DNA of 64,000 bases. Origin: Wolfiporia cocos. Lineage: Eukaryota > Basidiomycota > Agaricomycetes > Polyporales > Phaeolaceae. The notes below the pieces were generated by a model. It was given only the letters and a program-made list of their open reading frames with translations. It did not search any database and was not told the origin of the DNA. The DNA lies in the NCBI GenBank assembly GCA_029448655.1, contig JACCLO010000012.1, positions 1,798,001 through 1,862,000 of the forward strand, written 5' to 3'. Of this stretch, positions 27,401-40,017 are shown piece by piece; the first letter of the stretch is position 1; every line of letters starts with the position of its first letter. The position numbers and the translations under genes are program-made.

Positions 27401-28575
27401 ATGTTATACCGCATACTGGTGGGCTCGTACACAAACGAGATTTATACTGTTGTATTCGATTCGGATGCTTCGACCCTGGTGCTCGAATCCACTTTAACTG
27501 TCGGATATCATCCGTCCTGGATCACACCGCACCCTACGGATCGTTCGATAGTATTTGCAGGACTCGAACACACAGAAGGCAAAGTGGTCACCATCAAATA
27601 CGATGAGCTGGGTCACGGCACGCTTATCGGAGAAGTGCCCAGCGGTGGTGCCGATCCATGCACGCTGCTCGCAGCGGGAACTGAACTTCTCGTCGGGAAT
27701 GTGCGTCATTCAATTTGACGATGCTACTGATTAGATGAGACGCCGACACGTTGCCAGTACTCGTCAGGGACGTTTGCCACCATACCGTTGTCTCCGGAAC
27801 CTCCCTACCTGCAGGCTTCAGACACGACAATCGCAAAGTTCACTGCGCAAGGTCCAAACAAGGATCGCCAGGAGGCTTCGCATCTCCACCAAGTGGTACT
27901 CCATCCTTCCCGACCGCAGCTCCTTGTTCCCGATTTGGGTGGGGATGTTACCAGAATCTTCTCTAGGGACGTGAACGGCACATGGGCAGCTAGCGAACAC
28001 GTCGTCAAATACAAAGCAGGAAGCGGGCCCAGACACATCGCGTTCCACGGTACGCATGCTCGCACAATGGCCTTCCACACTTTCTGATGCTGTTTTGCTC
28101 AGAGGACGTGCTCTATACTGCGCTGGAGCTCACGAACGAGGTAACCGCGCACCGACTCCCACCGCCGCCTGCGGAGCCGGTACTCCTCGCCACGGCATCC
28201 ACGCTGCGCACCGCTGCGCCGGTTAGCGCAGACCCACTCATGCTCGTCGCGGAGATTCTCATCCCATCAACAAACGCGTCATTCCCCACGCCGCTCCTGT
28301 ACATCTCGAATCGCAATGATCCGTCTCCCGCAGGCGACACGATCGCGATCTTTGACATTTCGAGTCCGCATAAGCTTGAGCTGGCTGCGGAGGTGCGCAC
28401 GGGTCTCCGGCATCTACGCGGGATGCTCTTCGGGGGTCCCGACAATAAGTGGCTCATCGCGGGCGGCGTGCATGGACCGGGAATCAAGATGTTCGAGCGT
28501 GTGGATGGGGGCCGAGGGTTGAAGGAACTCGCGTCGCTTGAGCTCGCGGCACCGACGGGGTTCTTGTGGCTCTAG
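27401..28575 (+). CDS. Lactonase-family seven-bladed beta-propeller (6-phosphogluconolactonase / muconate cyclase type)
   Basis: Exons 27401-27700, 27758-28049 and 28103-28575; 354 aa, the usual size for the Pgl-like lactonase fold. It opens MLYRILVGSYTNEIYTVVFD, the classical first blade, and continues with SWITPHPTDRSIVFAG, LVGNYSSGTFATIPL across the first splice, HLHQVVLHPSRPQLLVPDLGGD with HxH-P-D residues near the presumed active site, and GSGPRHIAFH across the second splice. The last blades contain LLYISNRND and LRHLRGMLFGG. No signal peptide, so cytosolic. Whether it opens 6-phosphogluconolactone or another lactone cannot be told. ATG 27401 fits the family start; an upstream in-frame TTG at 27377 was not used. 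Confidence 0.9.
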
Positions 28576-29190
28576 GGACACATTGTTCATAACTAGGCAG
28601 TTCCTCGATGAATCTCACGAACTAGGCTCGGATGCCTCTGGGCGCGTCTGTTGTATCCGGCATAGCTAGTGCACGGATAGCGCAGCGCGCAGTCAGCTAG
28701 CAGACTAAGACTTTGATCGACGGCATCAATCGGTTGAGTACCTATATCATGACCGGAGGCTTATCCCATGCGCTGATCGCAGTCGCAAAGATCTGGACAT
28801 TGCCCGCTCGACGGCGATGGCAGTACGTACAACAACGTATTGGGCTTAAGCGGACTTCCACATTCCCATCTATGAATACAGATAAGATAATCACGCTCCC
28901 GGGCCTGCCTCCGCACACCGATTCATGTTATTGAGAAGCTCAACTTTAGCGCGCGGGGACCGTGAGGACCCGACGTGACTCACAGCCTCTTGAAGAAGTT
29001 CACATGTCGCCGTGCCATGGCCGTGAATATTAATATGATCATGCATACCAAACGTGCCAGTGCTGTGGTAGTCCTTGATGGTCGTGACGGACTAGACATC
29101 CTGTGGCTTTTAAGCACTGCCCCACCATGCCACACGTAGGTTTTCCTCATTAATTGCTCAATCTGTCAACCCACACTGACAACCTCACCC
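28576..29190. other. Intergenic, promoter of unknown-family copy B
   Basis: 615 bp between the lactonase stop and the next start on the same strand. No further coding signal seen (28713-28934 is treated as a chance frame). Confidence 0.45.
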
Positions 29191-30783
29191 ATGATACTCG
29201 ACAAGCGTCCAAAGGTATTTCAGCGGCATACCTCGCCGGTGGTCTCCAGGAACAAGGATTTCGACAGGTCCTCTCAGGTTCCCATCTCAGCCTCCGCCTC
29301 TACGACAGACGTTGCGCCTCCTGCATACGATGATCTCGAGGGGGTCTTCGCTGATGACTTCGGACGACCTACGAGTCAAGTCCTCTTGGGATACGACGTC
29401 CCACCTATGCCTCTAGCAAGTAGTTCCACGATACCTGGTATGCTCATATGTTTCGCACACATGATTGTTCTTAGAGAATGATCCATATGCCAGATCCATA
29501 CTCAATATCGGACTCACGCCCAGCGGTGGATCCACAACTAGCGTCTATCCCAAGCCGACTTCCGCCCCCGATCTCGATTCCTGATCCACATATAGTCCCA
29601 GACCCAAGTTCTTCATCATCCCCACCTGTGTCAGCCACAGCGCTACCCTCACCCACTCCGAGACGACGCTCAACATTCTCAGTGAGCACTGACAGCATCA
29701 CCTTGTCGCAGCGCCGCAAGAGCAATCCCCGCTTATTCTCTGCTCATCCCCTCGAACACAAATTCTCACAACCACTCCTAAAGCGGCCAGATAAAGACGG
29801 CGCAAAATGGTTCAACTTCAGCCAGCGTCCTACTACCAAGGAAGCGCAGGAAGCTGTCACAGGTTTCTTGCGCGATATACTCAAGCGGCCGGACTTGAGC
29901 TCCTCCGCCAGCCTCATCCTCGAGGGCTGTTCTGAGGCCTGTCGCTCGTACGGCCTTTCGCTCTCATCGATCCTGCAGGAGCCCTCAATAGGCGGGCACT
30001 CGCCCATCTACTGGGCAGTCGTCGCGCGCCCGCCTGGGCCGTATGACCCGACGATCCCCGACCTTATCGACACCTTCATCGCTTACGCGACGCCCCTCTC
30101 GAGCACGGGGCTATCCGAGATACGCCTCGCATGTGTGCATAACTCGGACCAGGTCCTTTACCAGCGCCTGCGCGACATCACGGCGATCTCCCCGATGTCA
30201 CACACTGAAGAGTTGCTGCTGGGCGGTAGACATGCCCGCGATAAGATCACTGTCCAAGACTCCCCTGATGACGGGCTCGCTTTCATCGCGCGGATGCGCG
30301 TGGTGCAGTTCCAGAAGCGATTGCGAGTCTCGAATGAGGTTCACCTCGAGTTTATCGCAGGAGGTACGCCACTATTACCGCAGGATAGCATCGCCAATTC
30401 ACCTATTCAACCGACGTCCAGGTAGAATCTGGTCCCTTAAGCTTCTTGTTGCATCTGCCGACGGTACCCGCACTCGTCCAAAGGCAAAGGTGAAAAAAGG
30501 CAGATTGGTGGTCATATTGTCCCTCCTTGAGCACAGTCCGCCAACATATATAGACTCGCGATTGATTATCGAAAGTCTCGAGCGGCCGCTTCCGCCACTA
30601 CCAAACGAGGCGAACTCAGCGCGGCGCAAATCGCATCGGAAAGCGGACTCCGCCGAGACGAAGTCCTCAAACTGCGTCCGTTTGAATAGTGGGGCGTCGC
30701 AGCTCACACCGGACAAGCAAAGCAGCTTTCTTACTGCGACATTCAAAGACGCTACTTTGGCCGATCGCCTGCAATATCAGTGA
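29191..30783 (+). CDS. Conserved basidiomycete-type protein of unknown function, copy B
   Basis: Paralogue of the gene at 21992-23195. Exons 29191-29437, 29494-30363, 30422-30783; 492 aa. The first intron (29438-29493) uses the acceptor after ccatatgccag because the nearer AG leads to a stop. The N-terminal ~200 residues are disordered and Pro/Ser-rich, include VAPPAYDDL, and are about 110 residues longer than in copy A. The conserved core repeats copy A: FLRDILKRPDLSSSASLIL, CSEACRSYGLSLSSILQE, GHSPIYWAVVAR, FQKRLRVSNEVHLEFIAGG, IWSLKLLVAS, LLEHSPPTYIDSRLIIE. The last intron sits at the same residue and phase as in copy A. Function unknown; probably an intracellular scaffold or regulator. 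Confidence 0.85.
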
Positions 30784-31950
30784 GATTCGCCTCGCATAAT
30801 ACGTTCATGTTTGCTGATAGCTATTTTTTAGCGGGAGGCCATACATTACAACAGACGGGTCACTCCACATGCGTCTGGAAGCACGGCTGAGAAAACCTGA
30901 TTCAGAGTGCATTATTTGTTGAAACTGGTCTCTGTGACTTGTGTCGGGTTGGGACATTCAACGGTTTCCACTATTTATGAAAAAGGAAGATTTTAAACGG
31001 GATGTCGGACAGGTTAACAGTATGCGAGAGAAAAGCTTGTATATCTAGTGTCATGTAAGTCGCAGATCGCACTAGTATTCGGTAAATGCAATCTACATTT
31101 GGCCGTCGATGTTGACCTCACGATCTGTGGGTAAATAATGTATTCACAATCAAAGCTCGTGTGACCGTGTATTGCGATGGATGACTGTGATTGTTTACGA
31201 AGCCTGAGGTAACAGGTCTGTTGATGGAGACGGTCTAGCCAGCGAGGCTGTATTCACCAGTGATGAATAAAGCCGTCCGTTGGGATTGCAACTGCTAGAT
31301 ATATGAGATTACACTTAATGATCAAGAGCAGATGCAATTTATGAGAACATACTCGGCGAGCACCCTAAGCTCGATATCTCCGTCACGCCCGTCTGCAACG
31401 CTTGCAAAAGAACTGGCTTGGACGTGTGTTGCACGTAGTGGAAGTGTTCTCCCTTGAGGGTCTCCTAGTCCCCCAGACACACTGTGCAACAGTGCCTGCC
31501 TTGCAGATGACAAGCTGAAGAGGATAAGGGCAGTAATAGAGCAGTGATGGAGGACCTACATTTTCCTCAAGCGCTCGTACAAGGAGCATGTATCGCAACG
31601 AACCAGCCGTCGCTTGTAGATGCGGCACGCGCACATTGTTCTGTTGTATTCAGGTTGAGAACCTGACACGGACCATAGAGATCTGACGCACAAAGGAACA
31701 TCTTTCAATATCCAGATTTAGTGCCATATGCATGATGAGCCAAACGTTGGCAGTGAGATTAAGCAGTGATCGATACCACCGCTGCCTGACTTACAAGCTA
31801 GATATCCCGCAAACTATGCAAGCCATATCCACGAGTGAAATGAGCATCATGGAACCAAAGAAGTAGAACTAACCAGCTTTGGATATCCTTTCAGCGGATA
31901 ATGAATAAGCTTCCTGACCATGGTAAGAACTCACGAAACTCACCACTTCC
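30784..31950. other. Intergenic, no confident gene
   Basis: Short minus-strand frames at 31322-31513 and 31383-31634 are not recognisable and overlap each other in different frames. No repeats with clear ends were seen. Confidence 0.4.
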
Positions 31951-31989
31951 TTCTGCTATCACGATATCCACAACCTATGAATGAGTTGC

Positions 31990-33050
31990 GATATGATTCA
32001 AAAGTGGGATCGCGGCTACCATCTCGTGGAATCATACACATACCGAAGCAACAGTTCTCGTTGACCATATGATCGCTATCTCGGCAACACTGATACATAG
32101 CATGCGACGCCACTTGGCCTTTTTCTGGCGTGTTATGTCATCTGCGCCAGCTAGGGAGGTAGGGTCTTGAGCGAGGTATTTGTGCGGATAATAAATTGCA
32201 AGCAGTGTCAGCGCGAATATGATGCATGTGGTGACGGCCACTAATACACAGGCTTCATGTCATCAAATGATTTGATACGTCGATGTTTCATGCTCACTGT
32301 AGATGTCAAGGAACAACTGGAAGAAATCGTCCGTGTTCAGCTCGCTCAAGAGAGCCAGAGCTACGAGCAAGGATTGATCAAATGGATCCCAGCGAAGTCG
32401 AGGTTGCATAGTCTTACATGCAATCTCCAAGCTCCAGACTCCGGCCTGAAGTAGAGACAAGAAGCTTGTGATGACAGGATGCTGCCACGTAGACATTCTA
32501 TAATTGATGAGTCTTGATCGCGCACTGACAGAACTTCAGCGCACACGCTCAAGCATATTATCTGGTAAGCCGATGCTCGGGACAATGGGTAGCATATCTA
32601 GGAGATGTCAGTCATTATTTGCTACCTTGCACTCTGGAATACCTGAAAGACGTAGAGAAATGCCTAGCTCATGAAACACATGATTAAGTACATTATTTGG
32701 GAGATAGTCCTGTGGGGGCATACCTCAATGCGTTTATAATCCACAACAACGAGGTATATAGCCATGCTCGATGTCGCCACGAAGGAGAAATACCGGGCAG
32801 CGAAGTAGAATAGGGAGATGCCAAGTCTGTGCCCTCGTTTGCCTCTGAGAATGGTGCCATCAAATGGCAGTGCGTGTACGTGCTCCCATCTGTACACTCA
32901 GATCGTTAAAACGCCGGAGAAACTATGGTGATGCAACGACATACGCGTTAATCCCACTCAAGATATGGACGATAAACAAAGCAGCTTCTGCCAATAGATT
33001 ACCGGCCTTTAGCACCCAATTACACGCATCCTTATTTATCACTGCAAACT
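31990..33050 (-). pseudogene. Possible DUF6533-type multi-pass membrane protein gene, probably decayed
   Basis: A run of hydrophobic minus-strand frames looks like exons of the large basidiomycete membrane family with an N-terminal DUF6533 domain. WEHVHALPFDGTILRGKRG then ISLFYFAARYFSF (32.72-32.88 kb) resembles the DUF6533 core. CYPLSRASAYQIICLSVCAE (~32.55 kb), LQAGVWSLEIA (~32.43 kb) and ITTCIIFALTLLAIYY-like sequence (~32.2 kb) would be later membrane spans. I could not connect them with splice sites throughout; one linking intron would need ~130 nt and no start codon is clear. So it is either a degraded copy or a poorly resolved real gene. Edges are approximate. Confidence 0.3.
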
Positions 33051-33808
33051 CCACTCACCATACTGATTTAGCACGCTGCCGATATTGCTACTTAGCCACG
33101 GCGTCATGTGTCAGGACCTGCGGCCCTCCGAATGGCAAGATTAGTGTGAAGTCCACCGCGATGGCTGTGAGACAGGCAGGGCATAGATTGAAAGTGAGAA
33201 TCGACTGTGTCTATACCGGTGACCAGCTTGTAAAGCACTAGTATCGAGGTGTGATGCTTGATCCTAAATGGGTCTTTAGTTTGGCGGAGATAGTGCGCGA
33301 AAAATGTACCTAAAGCTTGAACGCCTGCAGACTCTTGCAATCAATGAGGGAGAGCTCTCCTTACGGAGTTCACTGGGTATTTAGCATACTGAGTTGGGTG
33401 GCTCCGTCCGGCTTCCGAGTAACGATGCTTGCGAGTGATCGACAGAAGTTGCGAGACCCCCACCTATGGACCACATCATGATTGCCTCGAAACTGCGCAG
33501 CAACGGTAACCACCTTACTCACGGCCGCTTTTGAACATCTTTGTATGTGCGCGCCACTTATGCACAAATTGATACGTCATTCCTTCAGGATCACTCAGTC
33601 TCAAACTTTGATCGGTCGCCGCCGCGACTATGAGGTGACTAGATGTAGTCAAAACCGAGACCTCTTTACCACAGGGATCCCCGTCTTGCAAATTATCTGT
33701 GTCATATTCAGCTATTCATCGATGCCATCCTGTGGCATGAATGCTTAAGCAGTTTTACATTTAATTGAGTATGATTAGAAGTCCCGTAGCCTGCGACGCT
33801 ACATTACA

Positions 33809-36056
33809 TTAGTCTTGTGTGGCGAGGGACACCTTCAAGGGCAACTGGGCTCCCTTCTCAGTTTCCCCCTCAAGGGTGGGAATCATAACCACGGCATTCT
33901 CTCTGCGCAACCGCTTCGTTTCATCCGCCAACGTGAACTCAAAATTGGATATGAGCTTGACTAGGAATGCCTGGAATTCATACAAGCTGGTTCGCATGGC
34001 ATCAGTGAAATCCGCTTGGCAGTGTGTCCTGAGAGACCACATACGCGAATCTCCATCCTATGCAGGCCCTAACGCCGCCAGAGAACGTTAATCTTTCGGT
34101 GACGATAGTCAGCGCCTGAAAATCGCAATTTATGCGCTTGACATACACGTTACTAAACACCCCGACAGATGGGCCCCGCTTGCCCTTGTAATCTAGGAAT
34201 CGTTGTGGATTAAATAAGTGCGCATCTTCGCCCCAGATGTCTTCCCGTCTGCGTAGTTACCGATGATCAGCGTATGGTGTCACATGTTCATAGCAGGATG
34301 ACAGGCGATTACCGGTTGTACGCAGCAACACTGAGAACGACGCGAAGTCCCTTCGGGATCGGCACCTCGTTAATCTCTTTTCCTGAGATGGTTGTAATTG
34401 GCTTCGACAGGGGAATCACGTCTTCGCGTGCGGATTGGCGGTAGTTGTGAATAATCACAGGGTGGAAGCGGAGCACTTCTCTCATCATTGCCTGCAAAAA
34501 CGGCATCGCTTCCAAATCTGTGACGCTCAGCTCAGTTTCTCCTCGTTCGCGGACGGATTGTTCCATCGCCCTGATCTCTGCGCGCAGTTGAGTCTGATAG
34601 TCGGGGGACTTGGCCAGCTCGTAAAGGGTAAAACTGAGAGTGTTCGCGGTCGTCTCTTGACCAGCTAACATAATTGTCCTGACGGTTTAATATGACATTA
34701 ATGACCTGTTTTTCGCGAGACCCAATTATGTAAATTGACCTCATCTGAGATATCATTTCCTCATGGGTTAGCTTCGTGCGTTCGTTCTCTGAAGCGTTTG
34801 CTTTCACTACAATGGTAATAGCCGATCGGTCCCAATGGTGATGAGTGGCTTTACATTCTGCATACCTAGAATACTCATGATGTCACGGTTTCCCTTGCCA
34901 AGTAGCAATGCCCTGGACTTGACTTCGAGCAGATGTTCTGCGACCTTGTGCGCAGCACGCTTGTTCTGACGCGCTTTGTCCAGCCCCTTGCCTGGAAGAT
35001 AGTCGTAGAGCATCTCGATTATGCGCATGGGAAGATAGTGCGCAACACTCGTGAAGAAGATCTTCGCTTTTGAAGGCAAGGAGAAGATATCGGCGCTGCG
35101 TAGATTGTTAGATTGACTCGCTAGCTCACACAAATGCCTACATACATCAGGTTTTGGTATGCCTGCCCGAGCTCGTTATCGGCACTATCGAGGCAGCCTA
35201 GCTGATAGTCAAACGCAGCTGGATAACGTTATCACTGGGTCGAGTAATGACAGTCTCACAGACATGACCAACCTTCCCCAATGGCATCCAGCGCAGCAGA
35301 TGAAATATGCTTGATCACGTTCAGGACCCTGGCGCCTTCGGCAGTGCCTCCAAGCATATCCTTCCAAAGTTGTACCACCTGACATATCATGTTTAGCGCA
35401 CAGTCGTACACGAGAATCGACGAAGCACATACTTGCTCAGCATGATACTGGAACACCGGTAAGAGTGCCTTCGACTCGGGTGTTCCGAACGCTGGCAGCA
35501 TGACCTTGCGTTGTCTCTTGTGCGTCTCGCCTTTTGATCCAAATTCATATCAAGTCATGTAGCACAATATTCGACATACCATCCGCCCAGGTGAGACCGT
35601 GGTCAGCCAGCAGCCGAGAAAGAGCGCGACGTTCTGGTTGTTTGGGAAAATTGTAACCCGAGGTTTGGTAGATGTATTGCAATGCCTTAGGATCAGAGAT
35701 CCAGAGCATATCCTCCTATAGCGAGTCAAACACAACTTAAGTGATTGCGAACACAAATCACAAGAGAGGAATAATCGCACGCCGAGCGGTGCCCTGATGC
35801 GAGCTATGCCTCCGAATTGCGACTGCCACTTGAAGTCAGCTTCGCCAGCTTGATCCTGGAAAAGCTGGCTCAAGTTGCCTTGGCGCGTCATCCGTCAGGT
35901 TATCTCGCTTGTAATAATCCCTTGCCCTTGCGTACCCATCAAGAACGATTCCGGCTCTGGTCCTGGCACATCGGCGAGCGACGTCCGCTTCAAACGCTTG
36001 ATCACAGCATACAGGAGAAGGCCTCCCAGAAGCAGCAAACCCGTTGTCGAAGACAT
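33809..36056 (-). CDS. Cytochrome P450 monooxygenase
   Basis: Microsomal heme monooxygenase, 540 aa. Twelve exons: 36056-35936, 35878-35781, 35715-35580, 35530-35433, 35378-35273, 35218-35146, 35095-34866, 34806-34740, 34678-34313, 34248-34147, 34092-34045, 33986-33809. An N-terminal signal anchor (TGLLLLGGLLLYAVI) is followed by a basic patch and a Pro-rich hinge (VPGPEP). The I-helix has MLAGQETTANTLSF (AGxxT), the K-helix MREVLRFHPV (ExxR), then FNPQRFLD, and the heme loop TFSGGVRACIGWRFA with the axial Cys. An intron cuts just after the heme motif. The I-helix and heme sequence are typical of basidiomycete-expanded P450s, but I cannot assign a CYP family or substrate. No redox partner or synthase lies next to it. 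Confidence 0.93.
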
Positions 36057-37653
36057 CGTGACACGCGGTTCTGGATGACAGAGAGGTGACAGAGAGGCTA
36101 CAGAGGATTCCCCGCTCTTATACACGCTCTAGAGCCGGGATAGTAGACAAGAATTCAAATCCGCGTGACAATAGAAATTTCGGCTGGAATAAGGACTTGA
36201 GAAGGTCCACTGACTCGGAGACCGCGGAAACGACGATCTCACATTGAGGGTCTAATCTACAAAGTACGATGGTCAGCATCTATAGAGTCTAGATAACGTA
36301 AGCTTATCTCAGTCGTGGGGTGGTACAACGACTGAGGAAAAGAAAGAAACGAGCGAGCGAGGCTATTTGAACCTAACTACACGTGACTTTGGCAGTTTGA
36401 CATACGGTGGCAGCGGAAGTACGGTGACGACAGCATCATTGCATCCAAATGAATGGTCATTTGTTGCGAGCGCTGTATTTTGATTGGATATTGTCTGGTG
36501 AATATTTCCATGAGAACACCAGCCACGCCACAGGACTGTTAATATCCTCTTTTGCAAAGCCGATGCCAAGGAGTAGACTAAAGCCGGGATATATATACAC
36601 ATTCTAATGTAGTCGGAGTCAGGTCAGATTCAATACAAACACCATGCAGTAGAAGCCACTCGCGGGGTTTTATAGAACCACTAGGGCGTTATAGAAGCGT
36701 CAGGCGTTGTTTGATACCCGGAAATGCCGATCATGAAGTCCACGGCGGCGCATGTTCCTGTTATGATCACAGCATTTTTGAATTTGAGGATGCAGCCATG
36801 AGGCGTTGATAGGAAAATCACAGTGATGCCGATCAAAGGATCGTCATTGCTATTTACGTTGGTATATGTATATATACACAATCCGTGTGCGACGGCAACG
36901 GACTACTGGGCAAACGAGGACAACCTGGATAACGCACATCCTGAGTGTCAACGAGAACAAGCGGAGAGGCGGGCACGTACAATTGGCAAAGTCTCGTGAA
37001 CCAGCCAGGTCGCGGCTCATCAGCGGGTCTTCGCTGTGTTGTGATGAGCATACAGGATCTCGAAGAGCATCCTGGCCAGACCTGCCGAATTTCCGTGGCG
37101 AGCTGCCAAAAATGCCCATCTGCTCACAGGGGAAGCAGATCGTCGCTGGATACGGTTTCATCTCCATACGAAAACCGAAGGGAAGCATTGGCCTATACAC
37201 ATATGACAAACCGAAGGGAAGCGGCATGCGATGGACCGACAAAATCTAGTATCAAACAACACTGGCGAAGGTCAAGAGGGCGCACATAGCAAGGAGGCAG
37301 ACGGCAGTGGAAAACGAAACGATTCCGATACATGGCGAGAGCAGATGAGGCGCAGTACGATTCGTGAGCGATGGTGATGGAGTGGAATGTATGATGTTGA
37401 TAGGTATGTGTGCGTATGCAGCGGAGAGTCCGACAGTAGATGGTAGCGTAGGATATAGGAGCTTTGGTGGATGCTCAGACCATGCGGTGGAAGCGAGTGG
37501 ATCACGACTAGGGGTTGCATCGTACGAGGGGCGGATGGGGGCAGGACGGGGATCGTTCAGGCGATGCAGCAAAGCGACGAACATTGCTCGGCGAATCAAC
37601 AGCCGGGGGACAGCAGAGGATATGCAACAAATAAAGATAGGGACACACTTCCG
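36057..37653. other. 1.6 kb intergenic region between P450 start and CDH1 stop
   Basis: It contains the P450 promoter and the CDH1 3' UTR. Overlapping opposite-strand frames at 36850-37289 are not recognisable. A short word, accgaagggaag, appears twice about 40 bp apart near 37170-37220. Confidence 0.45.
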
Positions 37654-39571
37654 TCATCGGATGAGTCGTCCATAGTCCAGTCGACTTTCCCGTTTCGATT
37701 CGTGGTTCTCCCTCTTCGGGAAAGCATTCCAGAATCTGAGTGTTTCGTCGCCTGCGCCAGTGACGATGGTTTCGCCATCTGGACTCATTGCAAGATACAG
37801 CACTCGATGTGTATGGCCCGTCAGCGATGCCACCATGTCGAGTGACGGGTATTTCCAGATGCATATCTGATTCTGGGCGACAGTCGAAGAGAAGCCGTGG
37901 GTGGATACCAGCTCGTGAGATGTAAGCGACCACGTAAGGTTGCATACCTGTCCGACAGGAACGGCGATACACTAGTGAATTTACGCACAGCTGAATGAGT
38001 AAGAGACCACCCACTTGACTGCCGGTGTCCAGCTCATTCAGCATATTCCCATTCAGCGTGTTCCAGAAGCGAATGTGTTTGTCTGCTGTCCCGCCTCCCG
38101 TGGCGAGTATACCCGACACATGCGGGTCCCAGGCGAGCGCCTTGACCGCCGCCGTGTGTTCGTGGAACTTCCACAGCGGGACGTCGCCCCCGTCCTCCGC
38201 CGCGCTGCTCGTCGCGCTTCCGCCCACGCTGCTGCTCCGCGCAGGTGTGCCCGACTGCGCGCGCCGCGAGCCGCGCAGGTCCCAGATGCACACCTTGTTG
38301 TCGTTCCCGCCGCTCGCGAGCATCGCCGTCTGCGGACCGCCCTCCCCACTCCAGCGCAGCCCGCACACCTCCTGCCGGTGCCCCTGGAACCGCTTGAACG
38401 GCTTCGTCGTCGGGTCGCGCACGTCGCGGTGGTGAATCATCCGGTCGCGCGAGCCCGAGGTCAGCACGTGTGCGTTCCAGGAGAGCGCGCCGATCCGCTG
38501 TGTGTGGGCCTGCTGGTACGTCCGCTGCAGCTGCAGGGTGTTCGCGTCGTATATCCGGAGCCGGCCGGAGAGTGTCCCCACAGCCAACGTCGTGCCCTGT
38601 CGTTCAAAAAGAGCGTCAGAAGCTGCAGTTGGTGGTGCAGGGAGTAGTCGGCGGGAGGCCCTCATGTCGACGGTCTGACGAAGCGCAGCCCCTCATCCTC
38701 TCCGATGATGCGTGCCCGTCGGTACTTCCCAATGTGATGCTGGACGTACCTTCTGTACCCATGACACTGAGCTAACCGTGTCGTTCCCGCTGGATAGGTC
38801 GCAGAGCTTGGACACTTGCGCAGTGTGCGCCGTCCACAAGTACACGCACGCGCCAAGCCCGACGCCTAGCACGTTTGTACTCGACCAATCGACCAGGTTG
38901 AGGTAGAAATCATCTGCGAGCTCTGGCGCGTCCAACACGCGATATGGTGTCTTGCACACGCTGCGTAACTGTCGGCGCGGACTCTCCAGCAGCTGTCTGC
39001 TCTCGTTCCGCACCGGACTCATCGAGTAGGCCTCGTTTGTGGGCTCATCCAGCCGCCGATTGGGCGTGACGGGGTTGGAGCGCGAGGGGGAGTTGTAGCT
39101 GAACAGCCGCCGCCGCGTCGGGGTAACGGGCGGCGGGATGTTCGCAGCCGGCCGCGTAGGCGACACGGACCGGTGCGAGGGCGGAGTAACCTCCGTGTGT
39201 AGGATGGAATTGAAAATCGCGTTCGCTTGCTCTTTTAACGCGTCCGACTCGGTTGGGATGATCCGGTTCTTGGATGGCGTCGAGGGTGTCGTCTCGTCCA
39301 TGAGGTGGTAGGACGTTCGTATGTCGCCCGTGTCGCGTGAGGGCACGAATCGATCGCCGTATTCCCGCGTACTTCGCGGGTCGGCGGGAGAGTCGGGCCC
39401 ATTGCTGTCGCCCGTGGTCGGTCGCGAGTCGAGCGAGGGCGTCGAGCCCGATGCGATGGCGAATGTCGGTGGTGCGCGGGGTCGTGTCCGTCGGTGGTTG
39501 TCGTCGTCAGCGTCTGGGTGGCGTGAGGCGCGAAGCCGTTTGCCAAAGGGCGAGTTCTTGAGGCCAGACAT
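37654..39571 (-). CDS. CDH1: WD40 activator of the anaphase-promoting complex, Cdh1/Fizzy-related type
   Basis: Recruits substrates to APC/C in late mitosis and G1. Exons 39571-38750, 38596-38015, 37947-37654; 565 aa. The disordered N-terminus has the APC-binding C-box as DRFVPSR (residues 73-79) and many S/T-P sites for CDK control (for example TPSTPSK, TPTRRR, VTPNRR, ESPRR). The seven-blade WD40 domain runs from about residue 215: [99 protein letters not shown]. The protein ends RLIR, the C-terminal IR tail that docks on the Cdc27 TPR subunit. C-box and WD40 sequence fit Cdh1 better than Cdc20. The first intron (153 nt) is much longer than the window's norm. Divergent from SPT7. Confidence 0.94.
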
Positions 39572-40017
39572 GGCGGTCGGGCGGGGGGTGTTGAGTCTGT
39601 CGGCTGGATAGAATGGATGAGGCTTGGTACACAGCGAAGATAGAGCCAGAGTCAGTCAAAACCTAGCATTGATGCAGCAGAACGAACGAGACAGGGGGGA
39701 CCGAGAGGTACGAGGAGGAGAGCTCAGCGTTGCGCCCGTGGCTGACGCCGCGACGCGTGTTACGTAAGCAGACGCGGCAATCTGGTGGACTGGGACTGCT
39801 ACCCGCGCGGTGTTCATTTCTGCCGTCTATCGCGAGCTGATAATCCACGCTGGCTCCCAGCTGTTCTGGATGCTCATAAAGCTGGACTGCGTGCAGTGCC
39901 GCAGAGCCACGGCCACAGACACAGCCGGCAATTTGCGGCATGTTGCGTCGGAGCTTGAACACGACCTTGGTTCGCTACCATCATCTCGGCCACACATGGA
40001 CTGAAGTGAGTCTGAGG
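39572..40017. promoter_or_regulatory. Shared divergent promoter region CDH1 / SPT7
   Basis: 446 bp separate the two start codons, which point away from each other, so both promoters and 5' UTRs must be here. I see no strong TATA box next to either start. Co-regulation is possible but is only inferred from the arrangement. Confidence 0.6.

Noticed and set aside
36850..37289. Overlapping opposite-strand ORFs of ~100-130 codons
   Set aside because: Mutually exclusive shadows in the P450-CDH1 spacer with no recognisable motif.
37508..38665. 385-codon ORF at CDH1
   Set aside because: Reads through two introns; the true protein follows the splice-restored WD40 blades.
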